Shown piece by piece: positions 33,640 through 41,822 of a stretch of 64,000 nucleotides of DNA. Each line of letters begins with the position of its first letter. Position 1 is the first letter of the stretch. The notes beneath the pieces were generated by a model. The model was not told the origin of the DNA and did not search any database. It was given only the letters and a program-made list of their open reading frames with translations. The translations under genes were made by a program, and so were the position numbers. This DNA comes from Prevotella sp. (GTDB taxonomy: Bacteria > Bacteroidota > Bacteroidia > Bacteroidales > Bacteroidaceae): the NCBI GenBank assembly GCA_017449495.1, contig JAFTFO010000039.1, positions 26,344-90,343 on the forward strand, in the 5' to 3' direction.

Positions 33640-35249
33640 AGTTTGATGTGGAGGATTTTCCATTCGCCACAGGAGATGCGGGCGTGACGCCCCTGATGGT
33701 CTTGATCACCATTTTCTCGACGGAGGTAAGTGAGTTTGCCATTAGGGGTGATACGTACCTCATCAACAGAGGCAATACCCTTTCGTTTTCCAGAAAAACG
33801 CTTTTGAAGCTTGGCGACAGATTTTTGATTTGTATCGTTTGTTTTCTGATCCTTTTCTCCCTCAATAACAAATCCATCCTCGCCTAGTGTTTTCTCATCC
33901 TCAAAGGCCTTCTCATATGTAGTGGCAAAACTAACGACGATGCCAGAGCCAGCTAGGAGATACTCGTTCGTATCAAGTTTGAGCAAAATCCCTCCCCCCT
34001 CAGGCCATTCTGAGCCATTAGTAGCACGTGGGTCCCAAGGAAGGGTGAAGAAGTGGCGACAAGTGAGGATAGTCTGATTATCATTGATGATACATTCCTT
34101 ATCCTGCTGATTGAACAAGAGCCCCCAAGACCTATGTGATGAGAGATAAAAAAGCTGGCGGATTAAATCGTAGGCTTTTGTTACCGATTCTGTTTCTGTT
34201 TCTGTGGCCTGATCGATTGCAAATGGAGAGAATCCAATAGCGTTGTGTTCGCCAAAAACATACATCGCTCTTACCCCACTATTAACACAACACCGACTCT
34301 CAGGAATAAATAACTGATTATTAGGAAGTGCATATCGCTCCACCCAACCCTGAAAGCCTGTGTCATAGATGTCTGGTGCCAACAGATCGATGCTCGGAGC
34401 TCCAGCATGCCAAAAGTCTATCAGATGTGCCAACGGCCCGGCTGAAGGATACTGTCCTGGTTGACGTCCACGACTGTTCATTGCAGCATTCACATAGAGA
34501 GGCATGTCATAGACGCTACGGGCAGTCTGAGCCAATTGTTCCACATATTTCGCATAGTGGTATGCCATAAATTTTTCCTCCCCGTAGATATCATCGCCAA
34601 AATACTCCAGCCATGTTCTTGGTTGTCGGATATCCAAAACCTTCCACAGTTTTTTAGGAATCTGTGAACGATAAGTTTTCTCGGCTAATGGTGAGTGATC
34701 ACGTGCATCCTCAAGCATTCCTATCTCATTCTCAATCTGTATCATGATGACGGTGCCTGTGCCCTTATCCTTGTTTGCCAGATGACGCATAAAAGTTCCA
34801 AAGGCCTTATTGTCTGCCTGCAATACATCCTCGGAGAAACAACAGGCTATTTCCATCGGCTTGCCCATCTTCGTCATAGCCCTTGGGAAGCGTTTCGTGT
34901 CTGTCTTGAACCAGAGTGGTGTATAACAACTCATAGAGTTCTTCCATGCTCCAAACCAAAGAAAGATTACCTTTAGGTCGTTCTCACGGGCCTTGTCTAT
35001 CACGCGGTCGGTGAGTGTGAAATCAAACTGTCCCTCTATGGGCTCAATAAACTCCCAATAGGCAGGTACGAGAACAGTGTTTAGTCCCAATAGCCGCATA
35101 CGAGGCATCACAGCATCTATGTCATCTACACATGTAGCGGCACTATTGCTGAGCTCTCCGCCAAGGATGGGGAAGGGGAACGTCACTTGTCCTGCAAACA
35201 GTGAATTGCCAAAGCAAAACATAATAAAAAGGAACACAATCTTTTTCAT
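33627..35249 (-). CDS. GH35-like beta-galactosidase with DUF5597 C-terminal domain
   Basis: The 540-residue secreted enzyme has signal peptide MKKIVFLFIMFCFGNSLFAG. The TIM-barrel N-terminal part includes RMRLLGLNTVLVPAYWEFIEPIEGQFDF, then KVIFLWFGAWKNS and IMIQIENEIGML, where the NE pair is the expected acid/base Glu. PESRCC near residue 325 probably carries the nucleophile. This layout matches Bacteroidetes proteins annotated as GH35/DUF5597, active on beta-galactosides of plant or host glycans. Substrate is not predictable. It sits 23 bp after wbqC, at the 3' end of the dapB-lepB-wbqC series. Confidence 0.85.
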   Translation of the reverse strand: MKKIVFLFIMFCFGNSLFAGQVTFPFPILGGELSNSAATCVDDIDAVMPRMRLLGLNTVLVPAYWEFIEPIEGQFDFTLTDRVIDKARENDLKVIFLWFGAWKNSMSCYTPLWFKTDTKRFPRAMTKMGKPMEIACCFSEDVLQADNKAFGTFMRHLANKDKGTGTVIMIQIENEIGMLEDARDHSPLAEKTYRSQIPKKLWKVLDIRQPRTWLEYFGDDIYGEEKFMAYHYAKYVEQLAQTARSVYDMPLYVNAAMNSRGRQPGQYPSAGPLAHLIDFWHAGAPSIDLLAPDIYDTGFQGWVERYALPNNQLFIPESRCCVNSGVRAMYVFGEHNAIGFSPFAIDQATETETESVTKAYDLIRQLFYLSSHRSWGLLFNQQDKECIINDNQTILTCRHFFTLPWDPRATNGSEWPEGGGILLKLDTNEYLLAGSGIVVSFATTYEKAFEDEKTLGEDGFVIEGEKDQKTNDTNQKSVAKLQKRFSGKRKGIASVDEVRITPNGKLTYLRRENGDQDHQGRHARISCGEWKILHIKLYEY

Positions 35250-35272
35250 ATCTCAAAAAGTTTTATTTAATG

Positions 35273-35878
35273 TCATAAATAGAAGATACTCTCAGGCCCC
35301 ATATTGAATAAAAGGTCGAGGATGGAGAGATTGGGCAGGAAGCCGTGTTTCTGCTGGTACACCTGATAATACGGCTTTGGCTCAAAGTCGGCATCCGCTT
35401 CTGGATTCTTAGGCCTAATCGCCATGCGATACGAAGGGGTGATGGGCTCGTGGACGTACTCCTCTGTAAAGTCTACCTGAGGATGTATATCGAGTAGTTC
35501 GCACATCTTAGCCATGATGGCCTCATTAAAGTCGAGTAGGTAATCCCAGCGCAGCTCGAAGAACGGACGGATGTCGTCCTGGTAATAATCAAAGAACGGA
35601 CTCTCACCGTAGGCACTCTGTAAGGCATTCCAATGCAGATGTCGCCAGTTGCCATGGTCGCTGATACGGATATCCTTGATGAGGGTGGAGCCTCCTCGCT
35701 CAGTAGGAACGGTGAGTGCCTGGATGCCCTGAGTGGTGGCGATGAGACAACGGTTCCGGTAGGTCTGCTTCTGAAAGTTCTCCCATCGCTCTATCCAGAC
35801 GTGTTCGGCCCGATGCAGTTTCTGATACCACTGCACCGGGCCGAAATAGGTTGTACTCAGCAGAACGTCTCTTTCCAC
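35273..35878 (-). CDS. WbqC-like family protein
   Basis: The 201-residue cytoplasmic protein matches the WbqC-like family. LLSTTYFGPVQWYQKLHRAEHVWIERWENFQKQTYRNRC contains the family's early Tyr-rich block, WNALQSAYGESPFFDYYQDDIRPFF the middle one, and PNLSILDLLFNMGPESIFYL the conserved C-terminal end. The founding member is linked to O-antigen loci, but the biochemical role is unresolved. The start is GTG 35878, directly after a TTTTTACC-type tandem repeat (purine-rich on the coding strand) that separates it from lepB by 35 nt. Grouping with lepB and dapB is frequent in Bacteroidales. Confidence 0.88.
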   Translation of the reverse strand: MERDVLLSTTYFGPVQWYQKLHRAEHVWIERWENFQKQTYRNRCLIATTQGIQALTVPTERGGSTLIKDIRISDHGNWRHLHWNALQSAYGESPFFDYYQDDIRPFFELRWDYLLDFNEAIMAKMCELLDIHPQVDFTEEYVHEPITPSYRMAIRPKNPEADADFEPKPYYQVYQQKHGFLPNLSILDLLFNMGPESIFYL

Positions 35879-35911
35879 CTTTTTACCTTTTTACTTTTTT
35901 ACCTTTTTACC
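35877..35911. repeat. Tandem TTTTTACC repeat between lepB and wbqC
   Basis: About four copies of TTTTTACC with small variation fill the whole spacer. On the coding strand it reads GGTAAAAA repeated and would act as the ribosome-binding region of wbqC; slippage could change the spacing. Confidence 0.75.
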
Positions 35912-35913
35912 TT

Positions 35914-37344
35914 TCACTTAATGTTATCTACGATTCTTCCCAATCGGCTCCATCTTACGCCACCGATGCCGCTATGGTCAGGATCGCTCGACCACCAGAT
36001 GAAGATGGGCTTACCCACGATATGATCCTCTGGCACGAAGCCCCAATAGCGGGAGTCGGCAGAGTTGTGACGGTTGTCACCCTGCATCCAGTAGTAGTCC
36101 ATCTTGAAGGTATATTCGCGAGCCTCTTGGCCGTTGATATATATCTTGCCGTCACGGATTTCAAGTTCATTGCCCTCATAGACTTTGATGGGACGTTCGT
36201 AAATGGCGATGTTGTCGAGCGTCAGACGAATCTTCTCTCCCTTTTTCGGAATCCATACGGGGCCGTAGTTATCGCGAGTCCAGTGCTTGTTGCCGTTCAG
36301 CGGATAGATTTCCAAATCGTTGGCGTCGGTGTTCAATGTGACGCTCTCCACGATGTCTTTTCTGCCTTGAAGTGAGGCGACGGCATGTTTCGTCAGGGGC
36401 ATATAGCCTAAGGTGTTCAGGCTCGTCAGGTCTTCCATCGAGATGCCCAGGTCGTCCATCACCTCCTCTGGGATGGACTGCTTCAGCTTCACACGGTAGG
36501 TGTACTGTACGTTATCTGGCTCCTTATTTGCCTTGCCGTCGAGATAGACGATGTGGTTACGGATCTCGAGGGTCTGTCCTGGCAGTCCCACGCAACGCTT
36601 CACGTAGTTCTCACGGCGGTCAGCAGGGCGGGTGATAATCTCGCCGTATTCTGCTTGGTTCTGGAGGATGGCGTTGCGTCCAGCCTCATAGATGATATCA
36701 AAGTATTTAAGGCGTTGCTCCGCTGAAAGGGAGTCGGGATTAGGACGGTTCGGATAGATCTGATAACCAATGCTGTAGCACATCTGATAATAGTCGTACG
36801 ACTGATACTGTGGGGCAGAGCAGAGCGTATCGCCAGCGGGGAAGTTGAACACGACGATATCGTTCAGCTGCACCTGGCCAAGGCCCTTCACCCGACGGTA
36901 GTCCCAATGGGGCCAGTCGAGATAACTCTTACACTCTACCACAGGCAATGTGTGCTGTGTCAGTGGCATCGTCAGCGGCGTCTGCGGGATGCGAGGACCA
37001 TACGACACCTTTGACACGAAGAGGTAGTCGCCTGTCAGCAGTGACTTCTCCAAAGAACTTGAAGGGATCACGTAGTTCTGGAAGAAGAACTGGTTGATGA
37101 AGTAGACGGCTACGAGAGCGAACACGAGGGCATCGACCCACGACATGACAAACTTCACGGGTCGCTCGGCCTCTTTCCACCACTGCCACTTGATCTTCTT
37201 GGTGATATAGACATCATAGATGAACGGCACAACCAGCAGCCCCCACCAAGACTTCACCCAATAGAGGAAAAGCAGATAGAGCGCCAGTACAACGATGAAT
37301 TTCGCCCACTGCTTTTTTGGATTAAAATCTTTCTTTTTCTCCAT
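35914..37344 (-). CDS. lepB: Signal peptidase I, large Bacteroidetes form
   Basis: This inner-membrane protease removes signal peptides from exported proteins. The 476-residue protein has two to three N-terminal helices, then VIPSSSLEKSLLTGDYLFVSKVSYG with catalytic Ser97. ENYVKRCVGLPGQTLEIRN follows with the general-base Lys, and the terminal box is MQGDNRHNSADSRYWGFVPEDHIVGKP. About 200 extra residues lie between the Lys box and the GDNRxNSxDSR box, as is usual in this phylum. Its start is 2 nt after the dapB stop, so the two are co-transcribed. Confidence 0.96.
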   Translation of the reverse strand: MEKKKDFNPKKQWAKFIVVLALYLLFLYWVKSWWGLLVVPFIYDVYITKKIKWQWWKEAERPVKFVMSWVDALVFALVAVYFINQFFFQNYVIPSSSLEKSLLTGDYLFVSKVSYGPRIPQTPLTMPLTQHTLPVVECKSYLDWPHWDYRRVKGLGQVQLNDIVVFNFPAGDTLCSAPQYQSYDYYQMCYSIGYQIYPNRPNPDSLSAEQRLKYFDIIYEAGRNAILQNQAEYGEIITRPADRRENYVKRCVGLPGQTLEIRNHIVYLDGKANKEPDNVQYTYRVKLKQSIPEEVMDDLGISMEDLTSLNTLGYMPLTKHAVASLQGRKDIVESVTLNTDANDLEIYPLNGNKHWTRDNYGPVWIPKKGEKIRLTLDNIAIYERPIKVYEGNELEIRDGKIYINGQEAREYTFKMDYYWMQGDNRHNSADSRYWGFVPEDHIVGKPIFIWWSSDPDHSGIGGVRWSRLGRIVDNIK

Positions 37345-37346
37345 AA

Positions 37347-38063
37347 CTAAAACTTAAACATATCACTGATAGTGAGCAACCCCTGATGCTCCTTTGTGTA
37401 CTCGGCAGCCAGTACGGCACCGAGGGCAAAGCCCTTACGGCTGTGGGCATCGTGGGTGATAGTGATCAAGTCGGCTTCCGAGTCGTAGCGGATGGTATGG
37501 ATACCGGGCACCTCACCGCGACGGATATTGTCTACACGCAACAGCTTCGGATCCGTGGTATCCTCTGCCCATGCCTCCTTGCGGTCGATGCGCTCCACAA
37601 TCTCCTCTGCCAGCGTGATAGCCGTACCAGAGGGGTGGTCGAGCTTATGCACATGATGTGTCTCTTCCATCTCTACGTCATACTGCGGGAACTGATTCAT
37701 GATCTTCGCTAAATAACGGTTGACGGCAGAGAAGATGGCTACGCCGATAGAAAAGTTCGAGGCCCAGAAAAGGGTCTTACCGTCCTCGCTGCATGCCTTG
37801 CGGACATCATCACCGTGATCCTTCAGCCAACCTGTGGAGCCGCTGACCACCTTTACGCCCTTTGCCCAGGCCTTCAGGTAGTTGCCGTATGCCACCTGGG
37901 GCGCCGTGAACTCGATGGCCACGTCGGCCGATGCGAACTCTGGACTGTCGAAGTCCTGTTGGTTGTCAATATCAATGATACTTACAATCTCATGACCACG
38001 GTCCAAGGCTATCTGTTCGATCATCTTGCCCATCTTGCCGTAGCCGATTAATGCTATTTTCAT
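37347..38063 (-). CDS. dapB: 4-hydroxy-tetrahydrodipicolinate reductase
   Basis: It performs the NAD(P)H-dependent step of the diaminopimelate/lysine pathway in the cytoplasm. The 238-residue protein starts MKIALIGYGKMGKMIEQIA (GxGxMG nucleotide-binding motif). EFTAPQVAYGNYLKAW and VSGSTGWLKD follow. EETHHVHKLDHPSGTAITLAEEI is the catalytic HHxxKxDxPSGTA signature. Short length and the substitution near the N-terminus fit the Bacteroidetes type. It is the first gene of the dapB-lepB-wbqC-GH35 series, with a TAACTTTG promoter box 23 nt upstream. Confidence 0.97.
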   Translation of the reverse strand: MKIALIGYGKMGKMIEQIALDRGHEIVSIIDIDNQQDFDSPEFASADVAIEFTAPQVAYGNYLKAWAKGVKVVSGSTGWLKDHGDDVRKACSEDGKTLFWASNFSIGVAIFSAVNRYLAKIMNQFPQYDVEMEETHHVHKLDHPSGTAITLAEEIVERIDRKEAWAEDTTDPKLLRVDNIRRGEVPGIHTIRYDSEADLITITHDAHSRKGFALGAVLAAEYTKEHQGLLTISDMFKF

Positions 38064-38086
38064 AATGCGTTCTAATTAAAACGCTG

Positions 38087-38094
38087 CAAAGTTA
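38087..38094 (-). promoter_or_regulatory. -7 promoter box TAACTTTG for the dapB operon
   Basis: It reads TAACTTTGCA on the minus strand, 23 nt before the start codon. Confidence 0.7.
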
Positions 38095-38168
38095 CGAATA
38101 ATTGCTGATATGACAAAACGATTACAAAACATTAACGTCATGCGGGCATCAGATCTTAAAACTTTTCG

Positions 38169-38176
38169 TACCTTTG
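38169..38176 (+). promoter_or_regulatory. -7 promoter box TACCTTTG before a short ORF
   Basis: TACCTTTGCA lies 20 nt before ATG 38197 and excludes the longer in-frame start at 38110. Confidence 0.5.
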
Positions 38177-38196
38177 CAGCGAAATTACGACACAAC

Positions 38197-38334
38197 ATGC
38201 ACGATGTATTGAAACTATATTTCGGACTTAGAGCAAAATGCCTATGGCGGATGATTAAGGAGCTGGGGATGCCCTGCCGTGTATGGAGGGTTAGCGGTGA
38301 GGAACTGTTTGGCTATTTTTTGCTATATTTCTGA
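38197..38334 (+). CDS. Short ORF, possible remnant of a membrane protein gene
   Basis: The 45-codon frame reads MHDVLKLYFGLRAKCLWRMI and then KELGMPCRVWRVSGEELFGYFLLYF. The start resembles N-termini of Bacteroidales membrane proteins (basic, amphipathic LKLYFxLR), but the frame ends before any real membrane domain. It has a proper promoter box. It may be a 5' remnant of a decayed gene or a genuine small protein. The rest of the gap to 38412 holds a GGGGAC-containing stretch near 38352 and nothing else recognisable. Confidence 0.35.
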   Translation: MHDVLKLYFGLRAKCLWRMIKELGMPCRVWRVSGEELFGYFLLYF

Positions 38335-38412
38335 TGGTTTCGCACTCACAGGGGACAGAGGCACGTTGTGAAAAAATAGCCTAATAAATTTTGCGGAAAT
38401 AGAAAAAAGCAT

Positions 38413-38420
38413 TATATTTG
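38413..38420 (+). promoter_or_regulatory. -7 promoter box TATATTTG for the AAA/DUF4143 gene
   Basis: TATATTTGCA lies 61 nt upstream of ATG 38482. Confidence 0.6.
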
Positions 38421-38481
38421 CACCCGAAAGTTAGGAAAATTGTAGAGAATATACACAAAACCGAACTTTCTGATGTAAATT

Positions 38482-39819
38482 ATGAGGATAGAAAGAGATA
38501 TTGTCAATCAGTTTAAAGCATGGAAAGAGGCTCCTGACAGAAAGCCTATACTGCTGAAAGGTGCCCGTCAGATAGGCAAGACGTGGGCGATGGAGACATT
38601 CGGCAAAGAGTGTTTCAAGTATTGTGTCAAGTTTGATTTCGACCGACATCCTGAATTGAAGTCGGTGTTTCAAGTATCCAAAGACCCTCAGCGACTTATC
38701 AAGGAACTGACGCTCTATTGTGATCAGCCGATAATAGCAGGCGAGACATTGATGATATTCGACGAGATACAAGAGTGTGAAGAAGCGCTGAATAGTCTGA
38801 AATATTTCTGCGAAGAAGCGCCTCAGTATCATATCGTTGCCGCAGGTTCGCTTTTGGGTGTGGCAGTTAAGAAACGCAAGATGACGGTGCCTGTAGGAAA
38901 AGTGAAGATCATCGATATGTTCCCCGTTACCTTCCGTGAATTCCTTCGTGCCAGCGATGTGCGTACATACGACTATATAGAATCCTTGGATGAAATCCGT
39001 CATTTGCCTGAAGTCATCATGAACAAGTTGCGCACTGAATACCGGCGCTATCAGGTGTCTGGCGGTATGCCAGAGGCCATAGTGGCACTGCTCGAAAATA
39101 AAGGTATCGGCGAGGTGGAGTCGGCACTTCAGGATATTCTTGACCTCTACGAACTTGATTTCGCCAAATACGCTGAGCCACGCGAGATTCCCCGCATTCA
39201 TGCCATCTGGCACTCACTCCCGGCACAGTTGTCGAAAGAGAACCGTAAATTTATCTATAAGGTCATTAAGACAGGCGCCCGTTCGAAAGACTATGAAGAT
39301 GCTTTGATGTGGTTGGAGGATGCGGGAATGATCTATCGCATCTTCAGTATAAGTAAGCCTGGCATGCCATTGTCTGCATACGAGGAGACGGAAGCCTTTA
39401 AGGTTTACGCCTGTGACTGTGGTCTGCTCCGCCGTCTGGCTCACTTGCCTGCAACCGTTGTTACAGACCCCATCGCCAACTATACGGAGTTCAAGGGTGC
39501 AATGGCCGAGAATGCCGTTCTTCAGTCCATCATGCCCTTCATGGATGACCAGAAGCCATATTATTGGACATCACCAGGAACAGCAGAAGTGGAGTTTGTC
39601 ATACAATGGGACGATGAGATCATCCCCGTGGAGGTCAAGGCCGAGGAGAATATCAGCGGCAACAGCCTCTCTGTCTATTTCAAGACATACAGTCCCCGCT
39701 ATCGCATGCGTTTTTCTATGTTGAATCTCCAATACAACAGTGGTCTGCTAAGCAGTCCTGCTCCATTGGCAGGCTGGCTCGATAAGTGGATGACGCTTAT
39801 TAAATCTCTGATCGCTTGA
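38482..39819 (+). CDS. AAA_14/DUF4143 ATP-binding protein
   Basis: The 445-residue protein has an N-terminal AAA_14 ATPase domain: Walker A LLKGARQIGKTWAM (27-34), Walker B TLMIFDEIQEC and the sensor-like IVAAGSLLGVAV. A C-terminal DUF4143 domain follows (about 205-410: DLYELDFAKYAEPREIPRIHAIWHSLP, then WLEDAGMIYRIF, EFKGAMAENAVLQ and PGTAEVEFVIQWDDEIIPVEVKAEEN). The end has the D/E-x-K arrangement of a PD-(D/E)XK-like fold. These ATPases are abundant and mobile in Bacteroidetes. Proposed roles range from nucleic-acid metabolism to toxin-antitoxin-like systems, but none is proven. It is monocistronic. Confidence 0.9.
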   Translation: MRIERDIVNQFKAWKEAPDRKPILLKGARQIGKTWAMETFGKECFKYCVKFDFDRHPELKSVFQVSKDPQRLIKELTLYCDQPIIAGETLMIFDEIQECEEALNSLKYFCEEAPQYHIVAAGSLLGVAVKKRKMTVPVGKVKIIDMFPVTFREFLRASDVRTYDYIESLDEIRHLPEVIMNKLRTEYRRYQVSGGMPEAIVALLENKGIGEVESALQDILDLYELDFAKYAEPREIPRIHAIWHSLPAQLSKENRKFIYKVIKTGARSKDYEDALMWLEDAGMIYRIFSISKPGMPLSAYEETEAFKVYACDCGLLRRLAHLPATVVTDPIANYTEFKGAMAENAVLQSIMPFMDDQKPYYWTSPGTAEVEFVIQWDDEIIPVEVKAEENISGNSLSVYFKTYSPRYRMRFSMLNLQYNSGLLSSPAPLAGWLDKWMTLIKSLIA

Positions 39820-39827
39820 AAACCGCT

Positions 39828-39873
39828 CATCCCTCCATTTTATTAGCAAGAATCCTTTGTATAAAGGGTTTCG
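39828..39873 (+). repeat. First copy of the CATCCCTC...CCTTTrTATAAAGG repeat
   Basis: It runs from CATCCCTCC through AGCAAGAATCCTTTGTATAA to GGGTTTCG. A near copy lies at 41823-41869. The two flank the TPR-HTH gene at its 3' and 5' sides in the same orientation. The core CCTTTrTATAAAGG is itself near-palindromic. Confidence 0.7.
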
Positions 39874-39914
39874 GTTGCTATTCACTGCCGACTATCAGCC
39901 TTTCAATGGCAACT

Positions 39915-40433
39915 TTACCTCTCCCGGCCTTTGAGCCTTGAGCGGAGGGTGCGAAGGGAGGCGGGTTTCACGGCAAGCATTTGGGCGATGGTGTCATCAT
40001 CGTAGTGCAGGTCATCCTGAAGAATGAGGAAGATGTATTGTGCTGGTGTGAGGGAGGAATAGGTACGCTCCCACTCCTGCCAGCGCTTGGGACGCAACTG
40101 GGCAAAGTAGTCGATTAAGCAATGGCGTTCCTCTGATTTCATGTCTGCTACCGACTCTTTTTGCTGAAGCTTCACAAAGGCCCGCGTGCCGATGAGCAGT
40201 TTGTTGGAGATGCGCCTTCGGCTGGTCTCTATCTGTCTGTTCAGTTCGGCAATGGTCTGTTCACTGGCCTCGCCGCTCTGTTGCAGCCGTTCTATCTCTG
40301 TCTGGTTCTCGGCGATTTGTCTGGCATGCTCGTCAAGTTGGAATCTTATGTTCCTTACCCTGCGACGGTGCCACCAAACGACTAATGCCAACATAACTGA
40401 GAAGACTAAAATTACCCCCCCCACATTTAACAT
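39915..40433 (-). CDS. C-terminal half of a TPR-HTH membrane sensor, out of frame with its N-terminal half
   Basis: The 172-codon frame begins in the G8 tract region and encodes a transmembrane helix (GGVILVFSVMLALVVWW). A coiled coil follows (FQLDEHARQIAENQTEIERLQQSGEASEQTIAELNRQIE). The C-terminal helix-turn-helix-like domain ends DDLHYDDDTIAQMLAVKPASLRTLRSRLKG, similar to sigma-70 region 4/LuxR-like domains in Bacteroidetes sensor proteins. Such proteins normally continue from a periplasmic TPR lipoprotein part. That part is the frame 40333-41481, which would join this one if the G8 tract had seven or ten G. Confidence 0.75.
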   Translation of the reverse strand: MLNVGGVILVFSVMLALVVWWHRRRVRNIRFQLDEHARQIAENQTEIERLQQSGEASEQTIAELNRQIETSRRRISNKLLIGTRAFVKLQQKESVADMKSEERHCLIDYFAQLRPKRWQEWERTYSSLTPAQYIFLILQDDLHYDDDTIAQMLAVKPASLRTLRSRLKGRER

Positions 40434-41481
40434 TTGTTGACATTATTGTAGCCCTCCAACGTTCCTCGTCATACTTCTGCTGCCAGTCGGCTATCTCTAT
40501 GCTGTGATTGGCCGTCATCACCGAGTCTCTGTAAGCATCCACCTGCTTCTTTGTCTCCAAAGCCTCGCTCTTGTCGCCAGCCAGTTCATAGAGTTCTGCC
40601 AACAGTTCCATAGAATTGATGCGTACCAAGGGATCTCCTTCAGGATTGCAAGCCTTTGCTTTCTCGATGGCTTCTTCATAGCGTCCCTGTGCTTTCAAGA
40701 GACGGGCCTCACTAATATACCCTTTCGTGCTACTGGCAGACCTATTCTGTTTCCAAATGTCGAGATACTTCTGGGCATTTTCATCATCCCCCTTTTCTTG
40801 ATACATTACCACCACATTGTGATAGATGTCTGAGCGCAAGATACTATCGCACAAGTCGATATAGTCCAAACTCTTGAGAATACAGGCATAAGCACTGTCT
40901 TTCAGATTCATTTGTGCATAAGATGCTGCGCACATCTGCAGACCCCTTAGTACCATAATGGTGTCGTTGAGTTTGACACTGCTCTCCAAGAACTTCTGCG
41001 AATATCTCATGCCGAGCGAATAGTTGATGCATCTGTAGTTTGCAAAGGCCAGATTCTCGTACACCATGTTCTTCAGCAGTTCGTCGTCAGCATCCTCGGC
41101 AATGGTCTCAGCCGTCTTGTAATCCTTGATAGCCTCATACGTCTCGCCCAGCAAATGCCTTCTGATACCAGCCCTGTAATAATAGGCACGGCCACGATGC
41201 CAAGCGTCGCCATGTTTGTCGTAGTAATCCACGCAGGTCGTAACGAGCGAATCGCCATCAGCCTGATGCAGCACGATATAGTCTGTCATCACCTTCAGCA
41301 GATGGTATTCCGTCCTATCCGCCTCTGAAAGCAAAGTCGTGTCCACCTTACTTATCAGCATGCGTGCAGAATCAGGATGCTGGTGTACGATGCCGGCTGC
41401 CTCCTTCAGCACAGGATGACGCGCCTCACCACAACCAACCATCAAGGTGACTACAACCAATATGCAGAGAATCTTCTTCAT
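40333..41481 (-). CDS. N-terminal half of a TPR-HTH membrane sensor, frameshifted at a G8 tract
   Basis: It begins MKKILCILVVVTLMVGCGEA (lipoprotein-type signal, lipobox MVGC). TPR-like repeats follow (DAWHRGRAYYYRAGIRRHLLGETYEAIKDYKTAETIAEDA, then KGYISEARLLKAQGRYEEAIEKAKA and RINSMELLAELYELAGDKSEALETKKQVDAY). The last 28 codons or so after KCGGG run through the frameshift and are out of frame with the natural continuation. With one G fewer, the reading passes from KCGG directly into VILVFSVMLALVV of the downstream frame, giving one protein of 521 residues (periplasmic TPR sensor, TM helix, coiled coil, cytoplasmic HTH). As read here the sensor is OFF. Confidence 0.8.
   Translation of the reverse strand: MKKILCILVVVTLMVGCGEARHPVLKEAAGIVHQHPDSARMLISKVDTTLLSEADRTEYHLLKVMTDYIVLHQADGDSLVTTCVDYYDKHGDAWHRGRAYYYRAGIRRHLLGETYEAIKDYKTAETIAEDADDELLKNMVYENLAFANYRCINYSLGMRYSQKFLESSVKLNDTIMVLRGLQMCAASYAQMNLKDSAYACILKSLDYIDLCDSILRSDIYHNVVVMYQEKGDDENAQKYLDIWKQNRSASSTKGYISEARLLKAQGRYEEAIEKAKACNPEGDPLVRINSMELLAELYELAGDKSEALETKKQVDAYRDSVMTANHSIEIADWQQKYDEERWRATIMSTNVKCGGGNFSLLSYVGISRLVAPSQGKEHKIPT
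40415..40422 (-). repeat. Homopolymer G8 tract (C8 on the + strand) in the TPR-HTH gene
   Basis: Eight C on the + strand lie precisely at the switch point between the two half-genes. The combined span 39915-41481 is 1567 nt, one more than a multiple of three. Confidence 0.9.
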
Positions 41482-41499
41482 GTTTCTTTGTTTGATTGG

Positions 41500-41507
41500 C
41501 AAAGTTA
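41500..41507 (-). promoter_or_regulatory. -7 promoter box TAACTTTG for the TPR-HTH gene
   Basis: It reads TAACTTTGCC on the minus strand, 18 nt before ATG 41481. Confidence 0.65.
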
Positions 41508-41822
41508 ATCATTATATTCGACTTGATATCGCCCGATTGATATTTTAAAGAATATTTCAAGGAATTTAAGAGTATCGCCCTTCGTCAGGTGTTACAATTC
41601 AGCACTTTTTCGTTTGTAACATTTAGACTACGCTGCTCATTATCAAAGTTTTAACTCCAAAAACGTTGTAACATGTCTTGCCTCATATTATCAGCATTTT
41701 TCTTGCAAAAACCAAATGGATAGAATAATTTTGCAGGCGATAGGAGTTTCATTAAACTCTGATTTTGATTCAACCTGCAGCATCCGTCGTGATGACGCAT
41801 GCTGCTTTTTCCTGAACTAGCC

